This document shows positions 1 through 7,460 of a stretch of 33,450 bases of DNA, piece by piece; position 1 is the stretch's first letter; the number at the start of each line of letters is the position of its first letter. Source of the stretch: CAZVWW01 sp964631265. GTDB lineage: Bacteria > Thermotogota > Thermotogae > MWEM01. A model generated the notes under the pieces. That model saw only the letters and a program-made list of their open reading frames with translations, was not told where the DNA came from and did no database searches. The DNA lies in NCBI GenBank assembly GCA_964631265.1, contig CAZVWW010000013.1, forward strand, positions 1 through 33,450, in the 5' to 3' direction. Both the position numbers and the translations under genes were made by a program.

Positions 1-112
1 TAATTGCAATGGCCAATATTGCACTTAATTTATTAACATTTTACGTATAATCAAACCCTTCTCTGAATGATTCTTGTGTCAGCGCTTTATTCTTCCGTAG
101 AAAATAATTTGA
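1..112. other. Left-edge stretch without a visible gene
   Basis: No reading frame here looks like a gene. The stretch is AT-rich. It holds a short inverted repeat, TGCAAT and ATTGCA separated by seven bases (5-23), and a TATAAT hexamer on the plus strand at 46-51 with no convincing -35 partner and no gene directly downstream. It could be the regulatory or trailing region of a gene beyond the left edge. Confidence 0.4.
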
Positions 113-160
113 CCAAAGATAGAAAAAGGACGCCATTAGACGTCCTTTTTCTATCTTTGG
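113..160. terminator. Perfect 20-bp hairpin, likely bidirectional terminator
   Basis: Two perfectly complementary 20-base arms (113-132 and 141-160) flank an eight-base loop. Each arm carries an A5 or T5 run next to a GGACG/CGTCC core, so transcripts from either strand would form a GC core followed by a U-run. It lies just downstream of the lipoprotein gene (stop at 180), which it probably terminates. The arms are longer and more perfect than the other terminators in the window. Confidence 0.75.
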
Positions 161-179
161 AATACTTATCCTATCAAAC

Positions 180-818
180 TTATTTATACCCAAGATGATC
201 GATGAAGAATTCCTGTCCGCCGACTTGCAGTTCGTTGATGACACCGCGCAGTAATACGACGCCGGTCACACCGCCGGGAACGGGGTTGTTGATAACCAGC
301 ACCTCAACACCGCCGACATACGTCCCGTGCAGATCCATCATATTTTCCGGATTAGCCACGTTGCCGTTGATTAAGAGGTTGATATTGCCGCCGTATTCCC
401 CGTAGAAAAAGATCACTTTGTTCTGAGTCCCGGGGAATTTGAAATTGAGCCTGACGTTGTTTGTAAACATCTCCTGTCCAATGTGATCGGCCATGTTGGC
501 GTTGGATACCTCTGTATACCCGCCATTTGTTGTTATACCGTTGGACCATTTGAAGGGGCTGACATGGATTTGTGTGAGTGCCTCTGCGAACATGTAACCC
601 ACCGCTTTTGGTCCGGCGCTAACGCCTTCGAAATCAATGAAGGTAAACGGGTCTGACAGTGACTGCAGCTCATTGTCGATGATCTCCCTTGGTGTCAGCT
701 CTTCGACAAAGCCTGTTTCGATCTCTACGGAGCTACAGCTCACAAAGACCATGGCGATGACAACAATAAGAACCGATACTCCTAATAGTCTTCTCTTCCG
801 GCTTATTCTCTTTTTCAT
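180..818 (-). CDS. Putative lipoprotein of unknown function
   Basis: This 212-residue protein has a lipoprotein signal: a basic start (KKRISRKRR), a hydrophobic stretch at about residues 11-26, and a lipobox VFVSC with the candidate lipidated cysteine at about 27. The mature part is rich in short hydrophobic, Gly and Asn segments, suggesting an all-beta fold. It opens with FIDFEGVSAG and closes with QEFFIDHLGYK, a layout reminiscent of extracytoplasmic beta-sandwich domains that begin with an I-x-F-E/D segment and end in a G-x-E-x-x-I-D motif; this resemblance is inference. A GGGAGTGA ribosome-binding site lies six bases before the ATG. The gene stands alone, divergent from the S9 peptidase and followed by the hairpin at 113-160. 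Expected location is membrane-anchored outside the cytoplasm. I do not recognise a family. Confidence 0.75.
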   Translation of the reverse strand: MKKRISRKRRLLGVSVLIVVIAMVFVSCSSVEIETGFVEELTPREIIDNELQSLSDPFTFIDFEGVSAGPKAVGYMFAEALTQIHVSPFKWSNGITTNGGYTEVSNANMADHIGQEMFTNNVRLNFKFPGTQNKVIFFYGEYGGNINLLINGNVANPENMMDLHGTYVGGVEVLVINNPVPGGVTGVVLLRGVINELQVGGQEFFIDHLGYK

Positions 819-937
819 TTTGACTCACTCCCTTTTTTGTTTTATAATCATTAAGAGATACCATTTGATTTTCCTGCAGTCGCATGACCGTCTATGGTAA
901 ACTATGATTAGAATAACGAATAAAAGGAGGAGAAAGA

Positions 938-2947
938 ATGGAAAAGATAAAAATGAGAGATATGCTGGCGTTCAAGTTTCTTTCAGGTTTGAGAAAGAAC
1001 GAGGCCGAGAAGAAGATAGCCTTCCTCGTACACCGTATGAATGAGGAGAGCAACGACTATGATTCGAATATCTGGATCATGGATTGCGAGACACATGAGA
1101 AGTTCCAGCTCACAACGGATAACAAGGTGAAGCAATTTTTCTGGGAGGATGACAACACCATTCTCTTCATCTCAACACGAAACGACGATGAAGAGAAAGA
1201 TTATCCCGGTTCCACCAGGGTTTTCCGGATCGCCATAAACGGAGGAGAGGCCCTGGAGGCCTTCCAGGTTCCCATTAGAGCCGGGGAGATCAAGGTGATC
1301 GAACCGTTCAGAAAATATGCCATCGCCGGTTATTATGAGATAGGCCAGAGCTTCCCGCTTCATCCCGATGAAGAGGCTGTTAAAACCCGCAAGAAGAAAA
1401 AGGAAGAGGAGAAGGATTACGAAGTCCTGGACGAGATTCCATACTGGCAGAACGGAATGGGATATATAAACGGTAAACGGAACGGACTCTTTATCCTGGA
1501 CACCGAAAAGGACACCTTTGAAAAGATAACCGGGATCTACACAGATCTGGAAACAATGGATTTGAACCGGAAAACCAGGAAGATCGCCTTTAATGCCATC
1601 ACCATTAAAAACAAAATGGAACTGAGAAACCGTGTTTACCTCTATGACTACGACAATAACAACCTGGCGGATCTGACCGGTAAACGGGACATGCTCTTCC
1701 GGGATGTCATCTTTTTAAACGACGAGGAACTGATCTCTATTGGAACCGATAAAAAGGCTTACGGTCTCAATGAGAACGCGAAATTTTACAGGATCAATAC
1801 CACCGAAAAAACGGTCGACTGTATCACACCGGAACTCGACCTGCCGATTGGTAACAGTGTGGGCACAGACTGCCGTTACGGCCCCTCTTCGGGACATGTC
1901 CTGAAAGCATACAACGGAGAAGTCTATTTCCCCGTCACAAAGAAGGCCCATTCGCATCTCTATAAGATCACGCCTGAGGGCAAACTTGACAACATCATTG
2001 ATCTATCGGGAACTATGGATGATTTCTGCATCTCCTGTGACAGGATTTATGAGATTGCCTTCCGTGAACAGCGACTACAGGAACTATACCTTTATAAGGA
2101 TGAGGAAGAAAAGAGACTGTCGGATTTCAACGAATGGGTGCAAAACGACCGCGTTATCAGTCCGCCGGAACCGTTTGACATCGAGAGAATGGATAAACCG
2201 GATATCCAGGGTTGGTTCATCACACCCCCGGATTTTGACCAGAATCGTCAGTATCCGGCAATACTGGATATTCACGGTGGCCCGAAGACCGCTTACGGGG
2301 AGATCTTCTTCCACGAGATGCAGACCTGGGCCGCTAACGGGTATGTAGTCTTTTTCTGCAATCCCCGGGGCAGCGACGGAAAGGGCAATGCATTTGCGGA
2401 CATCCGTGGAAAATACGGGGAGATCGACTACGACGATATCATGGAGTTTTCCGAAGCCGTCGTTGATAAATTTGATTTCATCGACGAGGAAAGAATCGGT
2501 GTGACAGGCGGCTCTTACGGGGGTTATATGACCAACTGGATCATCGGTCAGACCGACCGGTTCAAGGCAGCCGCCTCCCAGAGGAGCATATCCAACTGGA
2601 TTTCCAAGTTCTGCACAACGGATATCGGCTATTACTTTGTTCAGGACCAGTCTGCCGGTGCAACCCCCTGGGATAATCATGAACAGCTCTGGAAAAGCTC
2701 CCCTCTCAAATACGCCGACCGCGCAAAGACCCCGACGCTCTTCATCCACTCGGAGGAGGACTACCGATGCTGGTATCCCGAAGGCCTTCAGATGTTCACG
2801 GCATTGAAATTTCACGGCGTGGATGCGAGGTTGTGCCTCTTCAAGGGGGAGAACCATGAGCTCAGCAGAGGGGGAATGCCCCTGCACCGGATCAGAAGGC
2901 TTCAAGAGATAACCGATTGGTTTGACAAGTATCTGAAAGATGAATAG
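938..2947 (+). CDS. S9-family serine peptidase (prolyl oligopeptidase / acylaminoacyl-peptidase type)
   Basis: The protein has 669 residues. Residues 1 to about 400 look like a degenerate beta-propeller with WD40-like repeats, such as SNIWIMDCET and GLFILDTEKD. Residues from about 420 form the alpha/beta-hydrolase peptidase domain. The catalytic triad is readable: Ser526 in GGSYGGYM, Asp608 in HSEEDYRCW and His640 in GENHELS. PAILDIHGGP is the usual oxyanion-region HGGP motif. No signal peptide is present, so it probably degrades peptides in the cytoplasm, which fits an amino-acid-fermenting host. The start is secure, with AAAGGAGG eight bases before the ATG. It is a single-gene unit ending at a strong terminator. 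Family assignment is firm; exact specificity (oligopeptidase, dipeptidyl- or acylaminoacyl-peptidase) cannot be read from the sequence. Confidence 0.93.
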   Translation: MEKIKMRDMLAFKFLSGLRKNEAEKKIAFLVHRMNEESNDYDSNIWIMDCETHEKFQLTTDNKVKQFFWEDDNTILFISTRNDDEEKDYPGSTRVFRIAINGGEALEAFQVPIRAGEIKVIEPFRKYAIAGYYEIGQSFPLHPDEEAVKTRKKKKEEEKDYEVLDEIPYWQNGMGYINGKRNGLFILDTEKDTFEKITGIYTDLETMDLNRKTRKIAFNAITIKNKMELRNRVYLYDYDNNNLADLTGKRDMLFRDVIFLNDEELISIGTDKKAYGLNENAKFYRINTTEKTVDCITPELDLPIGNSVGTDCRYGPSSGHVLKAYNGEVYFPVTKKAHSHLYKITPEGKLDNIIDLSGTMDDFCISCDRIYEIAFREQRLQELYLYKDEEEKRLSDFNEWVQNDRVISPPEPFDIERMDKPDIQGWFITPPDFDQNRQYPAILDIHGGPKTAYGEIFFHEMQTWAANGYVVFFCNPRGSDGKGNAFADIRGKYGEIDYDDIMEFSEAVVDKFDFIDEERIGVTGGSYGGYMTNWIIGQTDRFKAAASQRSISNWISKFCTTDIGYYFVQDQSAGATPWDNHEQLWKSSPLKYADRAKTPTLFIHSEEDYRCWYPEGLQMFTALKFHGVDARLCLFKGENHELSRGGMPLHRIRRLQEITDWFDKYLKDE

Positions 2948-2965
2948 GCTATTAAGCAGATGAGT

Positions 2966-3009
2966 AAAAACAACGGGGAAGTTTTTTAAACGCGCTTCCC
3001 CGTTTTTTA
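2966..3009. terminator. Bidirectional terminator between convergent genes
   Basis: The arms AACGGGGAAG (2972-2981) and CTTCCCCGTT (2995-3004) pair perfectly around a 13-base loop. A T-run follows on the plus strand and an A-run precedes it, which gives a U-run on the minus transcript. It can therefore end both the S9 peptidase transcript (plus) and the ABC-transporter operon (minus). Confidence 0.85.
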
Positions 3010-3054
3010 TGGTCTCTGTTGGAGTATCATGAAAATAATGGTGAGCGTTTCCTC

Positions 3055-3984
3055 TTAATCCTTTTCCTCTCTTGAATACGGAATGCCTATCTTTGTGGGG
3101 ATTCCCATCTTTCTTCTCAACCTTTCGTTCGAATTGAAGAGGACGATAACAACGAGTGTCACAAGATAGGGCAACATCATTAACAATTGAGACGATACTT
3201 CTACGCCGAGCGACTGGAGTCTGAGTTGTAATGCCATAACACCGCCGAACAAATAAGCCCCGAGCAGGGCCTTTGTCGGATGCCAGGTGGCGAAGATGAC
3301 AAGTGCTATCGCGATCCAGCCTCTGCCCGCCGTCATATTCTCCACCCACATTGAGGTATAGGCCAGGGAGAGATACGCGCCTCCGAGGGCTGTTATCGAA
3401 CTCCCGACGATCGTCGAGATATACCTTACCTTGAAGACATTAATCCCCTTTGAATCAGCAGCTGAGGGGGCCTCCCCAACGGCTCTTGTTGCCATGCCCC
3501 ACTTCGTGCGGAAGAGGAAGAACCAGATCAGGGGAACCAACAGATAACTCATATAAACCATGATATCCTGATTGAAAAACGGATCACCGATGATTGGGAT
3601 CTCTGAAAGGAAGGGCAGAGCAATGGGCTTGAACTGCTCAGCGACCTGTCCGATATAATTTCTTCCCCAAACGCCCGAAAGACCCGTTCCCAGCATCGCA
3701 ATCGCAAGTCCGCTGACAACCTGATTGACCTTCAGGGTGATCGAAAGGAAGGCATGAATGCTGGCCAGTATCGCTCCCATCAACGCCGCAACCAGCAGGG
3801 CGAGCAGGAGATTGCCCGTTACATATGCCGTTGCAAAGCCGCCAACAGCTCCCAGCAGCATGTATCCCTCAAGACCCAGGTTCATCACACCGGATCGTTC
3901 GACAATGATCGAACCGAGCGTGGCGAAAAGAAGAGGTGTTCCGGCTCTGACCGTCGCTTTTATGATGGCTTCCGCAAGATTCAT
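3055..3984 (-). CDS. ABC transporter permease, nucleoside/BMP type (second permease)
   Basis: This 309-residue, strongly hydrophobic protein has about eight membrane segments. It carries the hallmarks of the inner-membrane permeases paired with BMP-family binding proteins: an opening of the form TPLLFATLGSIIVERSGVMNLGLEGYML, split here as TPLLFATLG then GVMNLGLEG, and the cytoplasmic EAPSAADSKGINV loop that contacts the ATPase. The closest well-known relatives are NupQ/YufQ of Bacillus nucleoside importers. Its ATG overlaps the end of the preceding permease gene by four bases, so the two are translationally coupled. It is the last gene of the block, before the terminator at 2966-3009. Confidence 0.9.
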   Translation of the reverse strand: MNLAEAIIKATVRAGTPLLFATLGSIIVERSGVMNLGLEGYMLLGAVGGFATAYVTGNLLLALLVAALMGAILASIHAFLSITLKVNQVVSGLAIAMLGTGLSGVWGRNYIGQVAEQFKPIALPFLSEIPIIGDPFFNQDIMVYMSYLLVPLIWFFLFRTKWGMATRAVGEAPSAADSKGINVFKVRYISTIVGSSITALGGAYLSLAYTSMWVENMTAGRGWIAIALVIFATWHPTKALLGAYLFGGVMALQLRLQSLGVEVSSQLLMMLPYLVTLVVIVLFNSNERLRRKMGIPTKIGIPYSREEKD

Positions 3985-5072
3985 TCAACCGCCTCCTTTT
4001 CGTTATCGCTGTCTTGTATCCTGACGATCCGGTACCTCATGATAGCCTCGCCGGCAAGCAGGCAGATTAAAACAAGTCCCTGCAAAATGCTGACCATGGA
4101 TGCCGGCATTCTCATGATGATTTGAAGCTGCTCACTGCCAACCATCAGTCCGCCAAAAAGAAAGGCAACGACGGTCATAATCCACGGGTTCAACTTTGCC
4201 AGCCAGGCGACGATTATCGCCGTGAAACCGTATCCGGGTGAAAAGTCCTGTTGCAGTCTGTGCTGGAGACCAAGCATCTGGACAGTGCCGGCTATCCCGG
4301 CCAGACCTCCGCTGACAATCAGGGCCAGTAATATGTTCCTCTTAACCGATACCCCGGCATAACGGGCCCCTGTTTTGTTATCCCCGAGGAGTTCGAGCTG
4401 AAACCCCCATTTTGATCGGTTCAGGAGCAGGTATATGACCACTACCAGGGCCAATGCAACGTAAAGCCCCGTATTCACCCCTGTATCACCAATTGTTGTT
4501 AACCACGTGCTTTTTGGAAACATGGCGGTAATTGGAAAATTATAGCCGTCGGGGTCCTTCCAGGGACCGAAGATGAGATGATTCACCCAGAACATGGCGA
4601 CATAATTCAGCATGAGGGTGACCAGTATCTCGTCAACCTTCATATAGGCCTTCAGCACCGCCGGTATCAACGCCCAGAGAGCACCCCCTGAAAAACCCAT
4701 CACAAAGAGGATGGGGATGGAAAGCCATGATGGCATCGTCTCGGGAAGCAGGAAAAGTGCCCCGTACGAGGTAAACATTGCGCCCATAAAGAGCTGTCCC
4801 TCGGCTCCGATATTCCATATCCTCATCTTGAAAACAACAGCGAGGCCGAGTGCTATGATGAGCAGCGGGACCATTTTCTGGAAGGTATCCGCCATCCCGA
4901 GTTCAGGGATGAACGGCCATGTGAAAAGCTCTTTGTAGGCCTCCATGGGACTCTCTCCAAATATTGCAATGATCAGTCCCATCAACAGGAGGGCAGCAAC
5001 AAGAGACAGGACGGATACGAGGAACTGGTTTTTCTTTGTCAGTTTCTCTCTTTTCTCCAGTTTATATCTCAT
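3981..5072 (-). CDS. ABC transporter permease, nucleoside/BMP type (first permease)
   Basis: The protein has 363 residues. A basic cytoplasmic N-terminus (about 1-15, RYKLEKREKLTKK) is followed by eight or more membrane segments. The motifs VVFKMRIWNIGAEGQL and the loop LGDNKTGARYAGVSV are typical of the NupP/YufP permease class, partner of the shorter permease that follows. Both ends overlap neighbours by four bases (5069-5072 with the ATPase, 3981-3984 with the second permease), so the three subunits are coupled. Together they would form a heterodimeric membrane channel. By family knowledge the substrate is probably a nucleoside or another BMP-protein ligand. No substrate-binding lipoprotein gene is found in the window. 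Confidence 0.9.
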   Translation of the reverse strand: MRYKLEKREKLTKKNQFLVSVLSLVAALLLMGLIIAIFGESPMEAYKELFTWPFIPELGMADTFQKMVPLLIIALGLAVVFKMRIWNIGAEGQLFMGAMFTSYGALFLLPETMPSWLSIPILFVMGFSGGALWALIPAVLKAYMKVDEILVTLMLNYVAMFWVNHLIFGPWKDPDGYNFPITAMFPKSTWLTTIGDTGVNTGLYVALALVVVIYLLLNRSKWGFQLELLGDNKTGARYAGVSVKRNILLALIVSGGLAGIAGTVQMLGLQHRLQQDFSPGYGFTAIIVAWLAKLNPWIMTVVAFLFGGLMVGSEQLQIIMRMPASMVSILQGLVLICLLAGEAIMRYRIVRIQDSDNEKEAVE

Positions 5073-6613
5073 GATGCCTCACCCGCCATCATTAATCCAA
5101 TCTCGTTGATTTTTTCAGGAGAGGGCTCAGAATAACCCATTATCCGGCCTTCATAAATGACCGCAACCCGATCACTCAGATTGAATATCTCATCCAGGTC
5201 TCCGGCAAGGAGCAACACTGAAACGCCTTTGTCTCTGGCCTTTATCAGGGTCTGATACACAAACTCCATGGCACCGACATCCAGCCCCCTTGTGGGATGC
5301 TCGGCAATGATCAGTCCGGGGGCTTCACTGAACTCCCGTGCCAGGATCAACTTTTGCATATTCCCCCCCGAGAGATACTTAACGGGCATATTACCCGAGG
5401 TTGTGTCCACCTTATAATCCCGGATTAAACGTTCTCCCACTATCTTCCGCTGTTTACGGTCAACCCAGAAGCCCCTTTTACATGAGGCTTTCATGGCGAG
5501 GTTGTTATAGATCGAGAGATTGGGGCAGGTTCCGGTCTCTTTCCGGTCCTGTGGGATATAAGCAATGCCTTTCTTGATGCGCCATCTGATGGAATGAGAA
5601 GTAATATCCCGGCCAAAGTATTCTATCGTCCCGGCCGTTGTCTTTCTAAGCCCGTAAATACACTCAGCCAACTCTCTTTGTCCATTACCGCCAACACCGG
5701 CGATCCCGAGGATCTCCCCCTTCCTGACTTCGAGTGAGATATCGTCGATTGCCTTCAGTCCCTGGTCATTTTCCGCTGACAGTCCGTTCACCCTCAGTGT
5801 GGTTTCCTTTGCATTGCTATCCGCTTCTTTTACCACACCTTGCCCCTTTTCAATATTCAAGACAATATTCCGGCCGACCATCCATTTGGCCAGCTTCTCT
5901 TTGTCTGTCGCGGATTTCTCCGTGGTTCCGATGTTCTGCCCGTTTCGTAGGACGGTTATGCGATCGGCCACTGACATGACCTCTTTCAACTTATGGGTGA
6001 TGAAGACCACCGATGCGCCTCTCTTTTTCATCTTCTCAACGGCGGAAAAGAGGACTTCCCCTTCCTGAGGGGTTAACACGGCAGTCGGTTCATCGAGAAT
6101 GATCACCCTGGCGTTGAGATAGAGCAGTTTCAGGATCTCAACCCGCTGTTTTTCAACAACACTGAGTTGCCAGACTTTGGCCTTCGGCGGCACTTCAAGG
6201 CCGTAATCCTGTGAGAGCTTCTTAAATTTACTTTCCGTCAATCGGGTATTCACGATTGTTCTTTCGTCTTTTGTTCCCATCATGACATTCTCAGCAACTG
6301 TAAACGAGGGGACCAGTGTGAAATGCTGCTGAACCATACCAATGCCGTTTTTAAGGGCATCCGCCGGTGAGTGTATCTCTTTTTGCTTTCCGTCGAACAT
6401 CAGAAAACCACTGTCATGTTTGTACAAACCGTACAGAATATTCATCAGCGTGGATTTTCCGGCCCCGTTTTCCCCGAGCAGGGCGTGCACTTCCCCCTCT
6501 CTCAGGTCAAAATCGATGCGATCGTTGGCAACTTTTTCTCCAAACCGCTTTGTTATTCCCTTCATCTGTAGAATAAGTTTCTCATTCGGCTTTCGATCAA
6601 CAGATTCGCTCAT
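5069..6613 (-). CDS. ABC transporter ATPase with two nucleotide-binding domains, nucleoside type
   Basis: The protein has 514 residues and two ABC domains in tandem, as in NupO/YufO, RbsA and MglA. Domain 1 (about 15-245) has Walker A GENGAGKST, a divergent signature LSVVEKQRVEI and Walker B VIILDEPTAVL. Domain 2 (about 270-510) has a degenerate Walker A, GVGGNGQREL, without the Lys-Ser/Thr pair, a canonical signature LSGGNMQK and LIIAEHPTRGLD. This asymmetry is normal for the class: one composite site hydrolyses ATP well. An AAAGGGAGTG ribosome-binding site lies four bases before the ATG, and the L9/NYN fusion gene stops only 15 bases upstream. It energises the two permeases that follow. Confidence 0.92.
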   Translation of the reverse strand: MSESVDRKPNEKLILQMKGITKRFGEKVANDRIDFDLREGEVHALLGENGAGKSTLMNILYGLYKHDSGFLMFDGKQKEIHSPADALKNGIGMVQQHFTLVPSFTVAENVMMGTKDERTIVNTRLTESKFKKLSQDYGLEVPPKAKVWQLSVVEKQRVEILKLLYLNARVIILDEPTAVLTPQEGEVLFSAVEKMKKRGASVVFITHKLKEVMSVADRITVLRNGQNIGTTEKSATDKEKLAKWMVGRNIVLNIEKGQGVVKEADSNAKETTLRVNGLSAENDQGLKAIDDISLEVRKGEILGIAGVGGNGQRELAECIYGLRKTTAGTIEYFGRDITSHSIRWRIKKGIAYIPQDRKETGTCPNLSIYNNLAMKASCKRGFWVDRKQRKIVGERLIRDYKVDTTSGNMPVKYLSGGNMQKLILAREFSEAPGLIIAEHPTRGLDVGAMEFVYQTLIKARDKGVSVLLLAGDLDEIFNLSDRVAVIYEGRIMGYSEPSPEKINEIGLMMAGEAS

Positions 6614-6628
6614 TTGACACTCCCTTTA

Positions 6629-7447
6629 TTATCTGAAGCTGATTCTCACAAAGTGCTCGGTGTGGTATTCTTTAAAATGATCATTGGAAAAGATATACTT
6701 CGTGTTGAACCGCTTGGCCAGTTTAAAGATCATTGTATCCGCGTAATCAACCACCCTCACACCGCTCCAGTTTTTAAATTCATTGAACTCTCTCTTCTCT
6801 GTTTTGGTCAGTTTTCGCTTGAAGGACTTATCAAACGCCCAGATCAGCGGAAAAAAGAACTGTTCCGATTCCTCAGCGATATATTGATAGAGATAGAATA
6901 TGGGATCCATGGAAGGCTGTCCGGAATACCAGCCCAGATTGCTCCCATCGACAATCATCGGTGCACTGACTCTCCTCATCCTCATCGCCTTTAAATATTG
7001 AAAAGTACAAAAAAACCGTTCTTTTTTGTATTTTACCACAACAAATCTCTGATCCCCCGGGAGATTGGCCAACCGGTTGGTTGGATACCATTTCCAGGCT
7101 ACCGTCTCCTGTCTGTCACGGCCGGATTTAATCTTAAAGCGCATGGGAGGGATATGGCCGATATACGGGAGCTTGTTTCCCTCTTTAGCCGATGTGTTGT
7201 AAACATACAGGGCATTAACTGCTTTGAAACGGCTACTGTTTTCCGCGAGGAATGCCTTTTCCTCTTTCTGTTTCCTGATGTTTTTTTCTTTTGCAATGGC
7301 TTCCTTTTCCTCTTCCGTTATTATTTTTACAATCCCCTTCGGGATGAGGTATCTTTTTGCATAGCCTTTATTGACAGATGCCAGATCCCCTTCACTCCCG
7401 AGAACTGCAAAGTCCTTTAAAAGAACCACGTTTATCTTGCCCGGCAT
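6629..7447 (-). CDS. Fusion of an L9-type N-terminal domain with a NYN/Zc3h12a-like ribonuclease domain
   Basis: The ATG at 7447 (MPGKINVV) is chosen over longer options because GAAAGGA lies nine bases before it and the preceding gene stops at 7461; the protein has 272 residues. Residues 5-50 match the rRNA-binding N-domain of ribosomal protein L9: INVVLLKD, then LGSEGDLASVNKGYA, then KRYLIPKG. Residues 45-70 are a charged helix like the L9 connecting helix, but shorter. Residues 75-160 are a basic, aromatic region I do not recognise. Residues 163-272 look like a NYN/PIN-fold nuclease close to Zc3h12a: IVDGSN (Asp167, Asn170), FDKS (Asp206), YADTMIFKLA (Asp237) and SNDHFKEY (Asp256) supply the acidic metal site. 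The L9 C-domain is absent, so this is unlikely to be the ordinary rplI. I infer an RNase that may be guided to rRNA or ribosomes; the target is unknown. Confidence 0.75.
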   Translation of the reverse strand: MPGKINVVLLKDFAVLGSEGDLASVNKGYAKRYLIPKGIVKIITEEEKEAIAKEKNIRKQKEEKAFLAENSSRFKAVNALYVYNTSAKEGNKLPYIGHIPPMRFKIKSGRDRQETVAWKWYPTNRLANLPGDQRFVVVKYKKERFFCTFQYLKAMRMRRVSAPMIVDGSNLGWYSGQPSMDPIFYLYQYIAEESEQFFFPLIWAFDKSFKRKLTKTEKREFNEFKNWSGVRVVDYADTMIFKLAKRFNTKYIFSNDHFKEYHTEHFVRISFR

Positions 7448-7460
7448 ATTATCATTCCTT

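Noticed and set aside
2084..3349. A 421-codon open frame on the minus strand, antisense to the S9 peptidase and reaching into the permease gene
   Set aside because: It lies opposite a peptidase with a full catalytic triad, crosses the bidirectional terminator at 2966-3009, shows no domain or ribosome-binding site, and reads as low-plausibility Cys/Arg/His-rich sequence.
5860..6120. Degenerate second Walker A in the ABC ATPase as a sign of a broken gene
   Set aside because: One degenerate site is normal in this class of fused sugar/nucleoside ABC ATPases, and the frame is intact.
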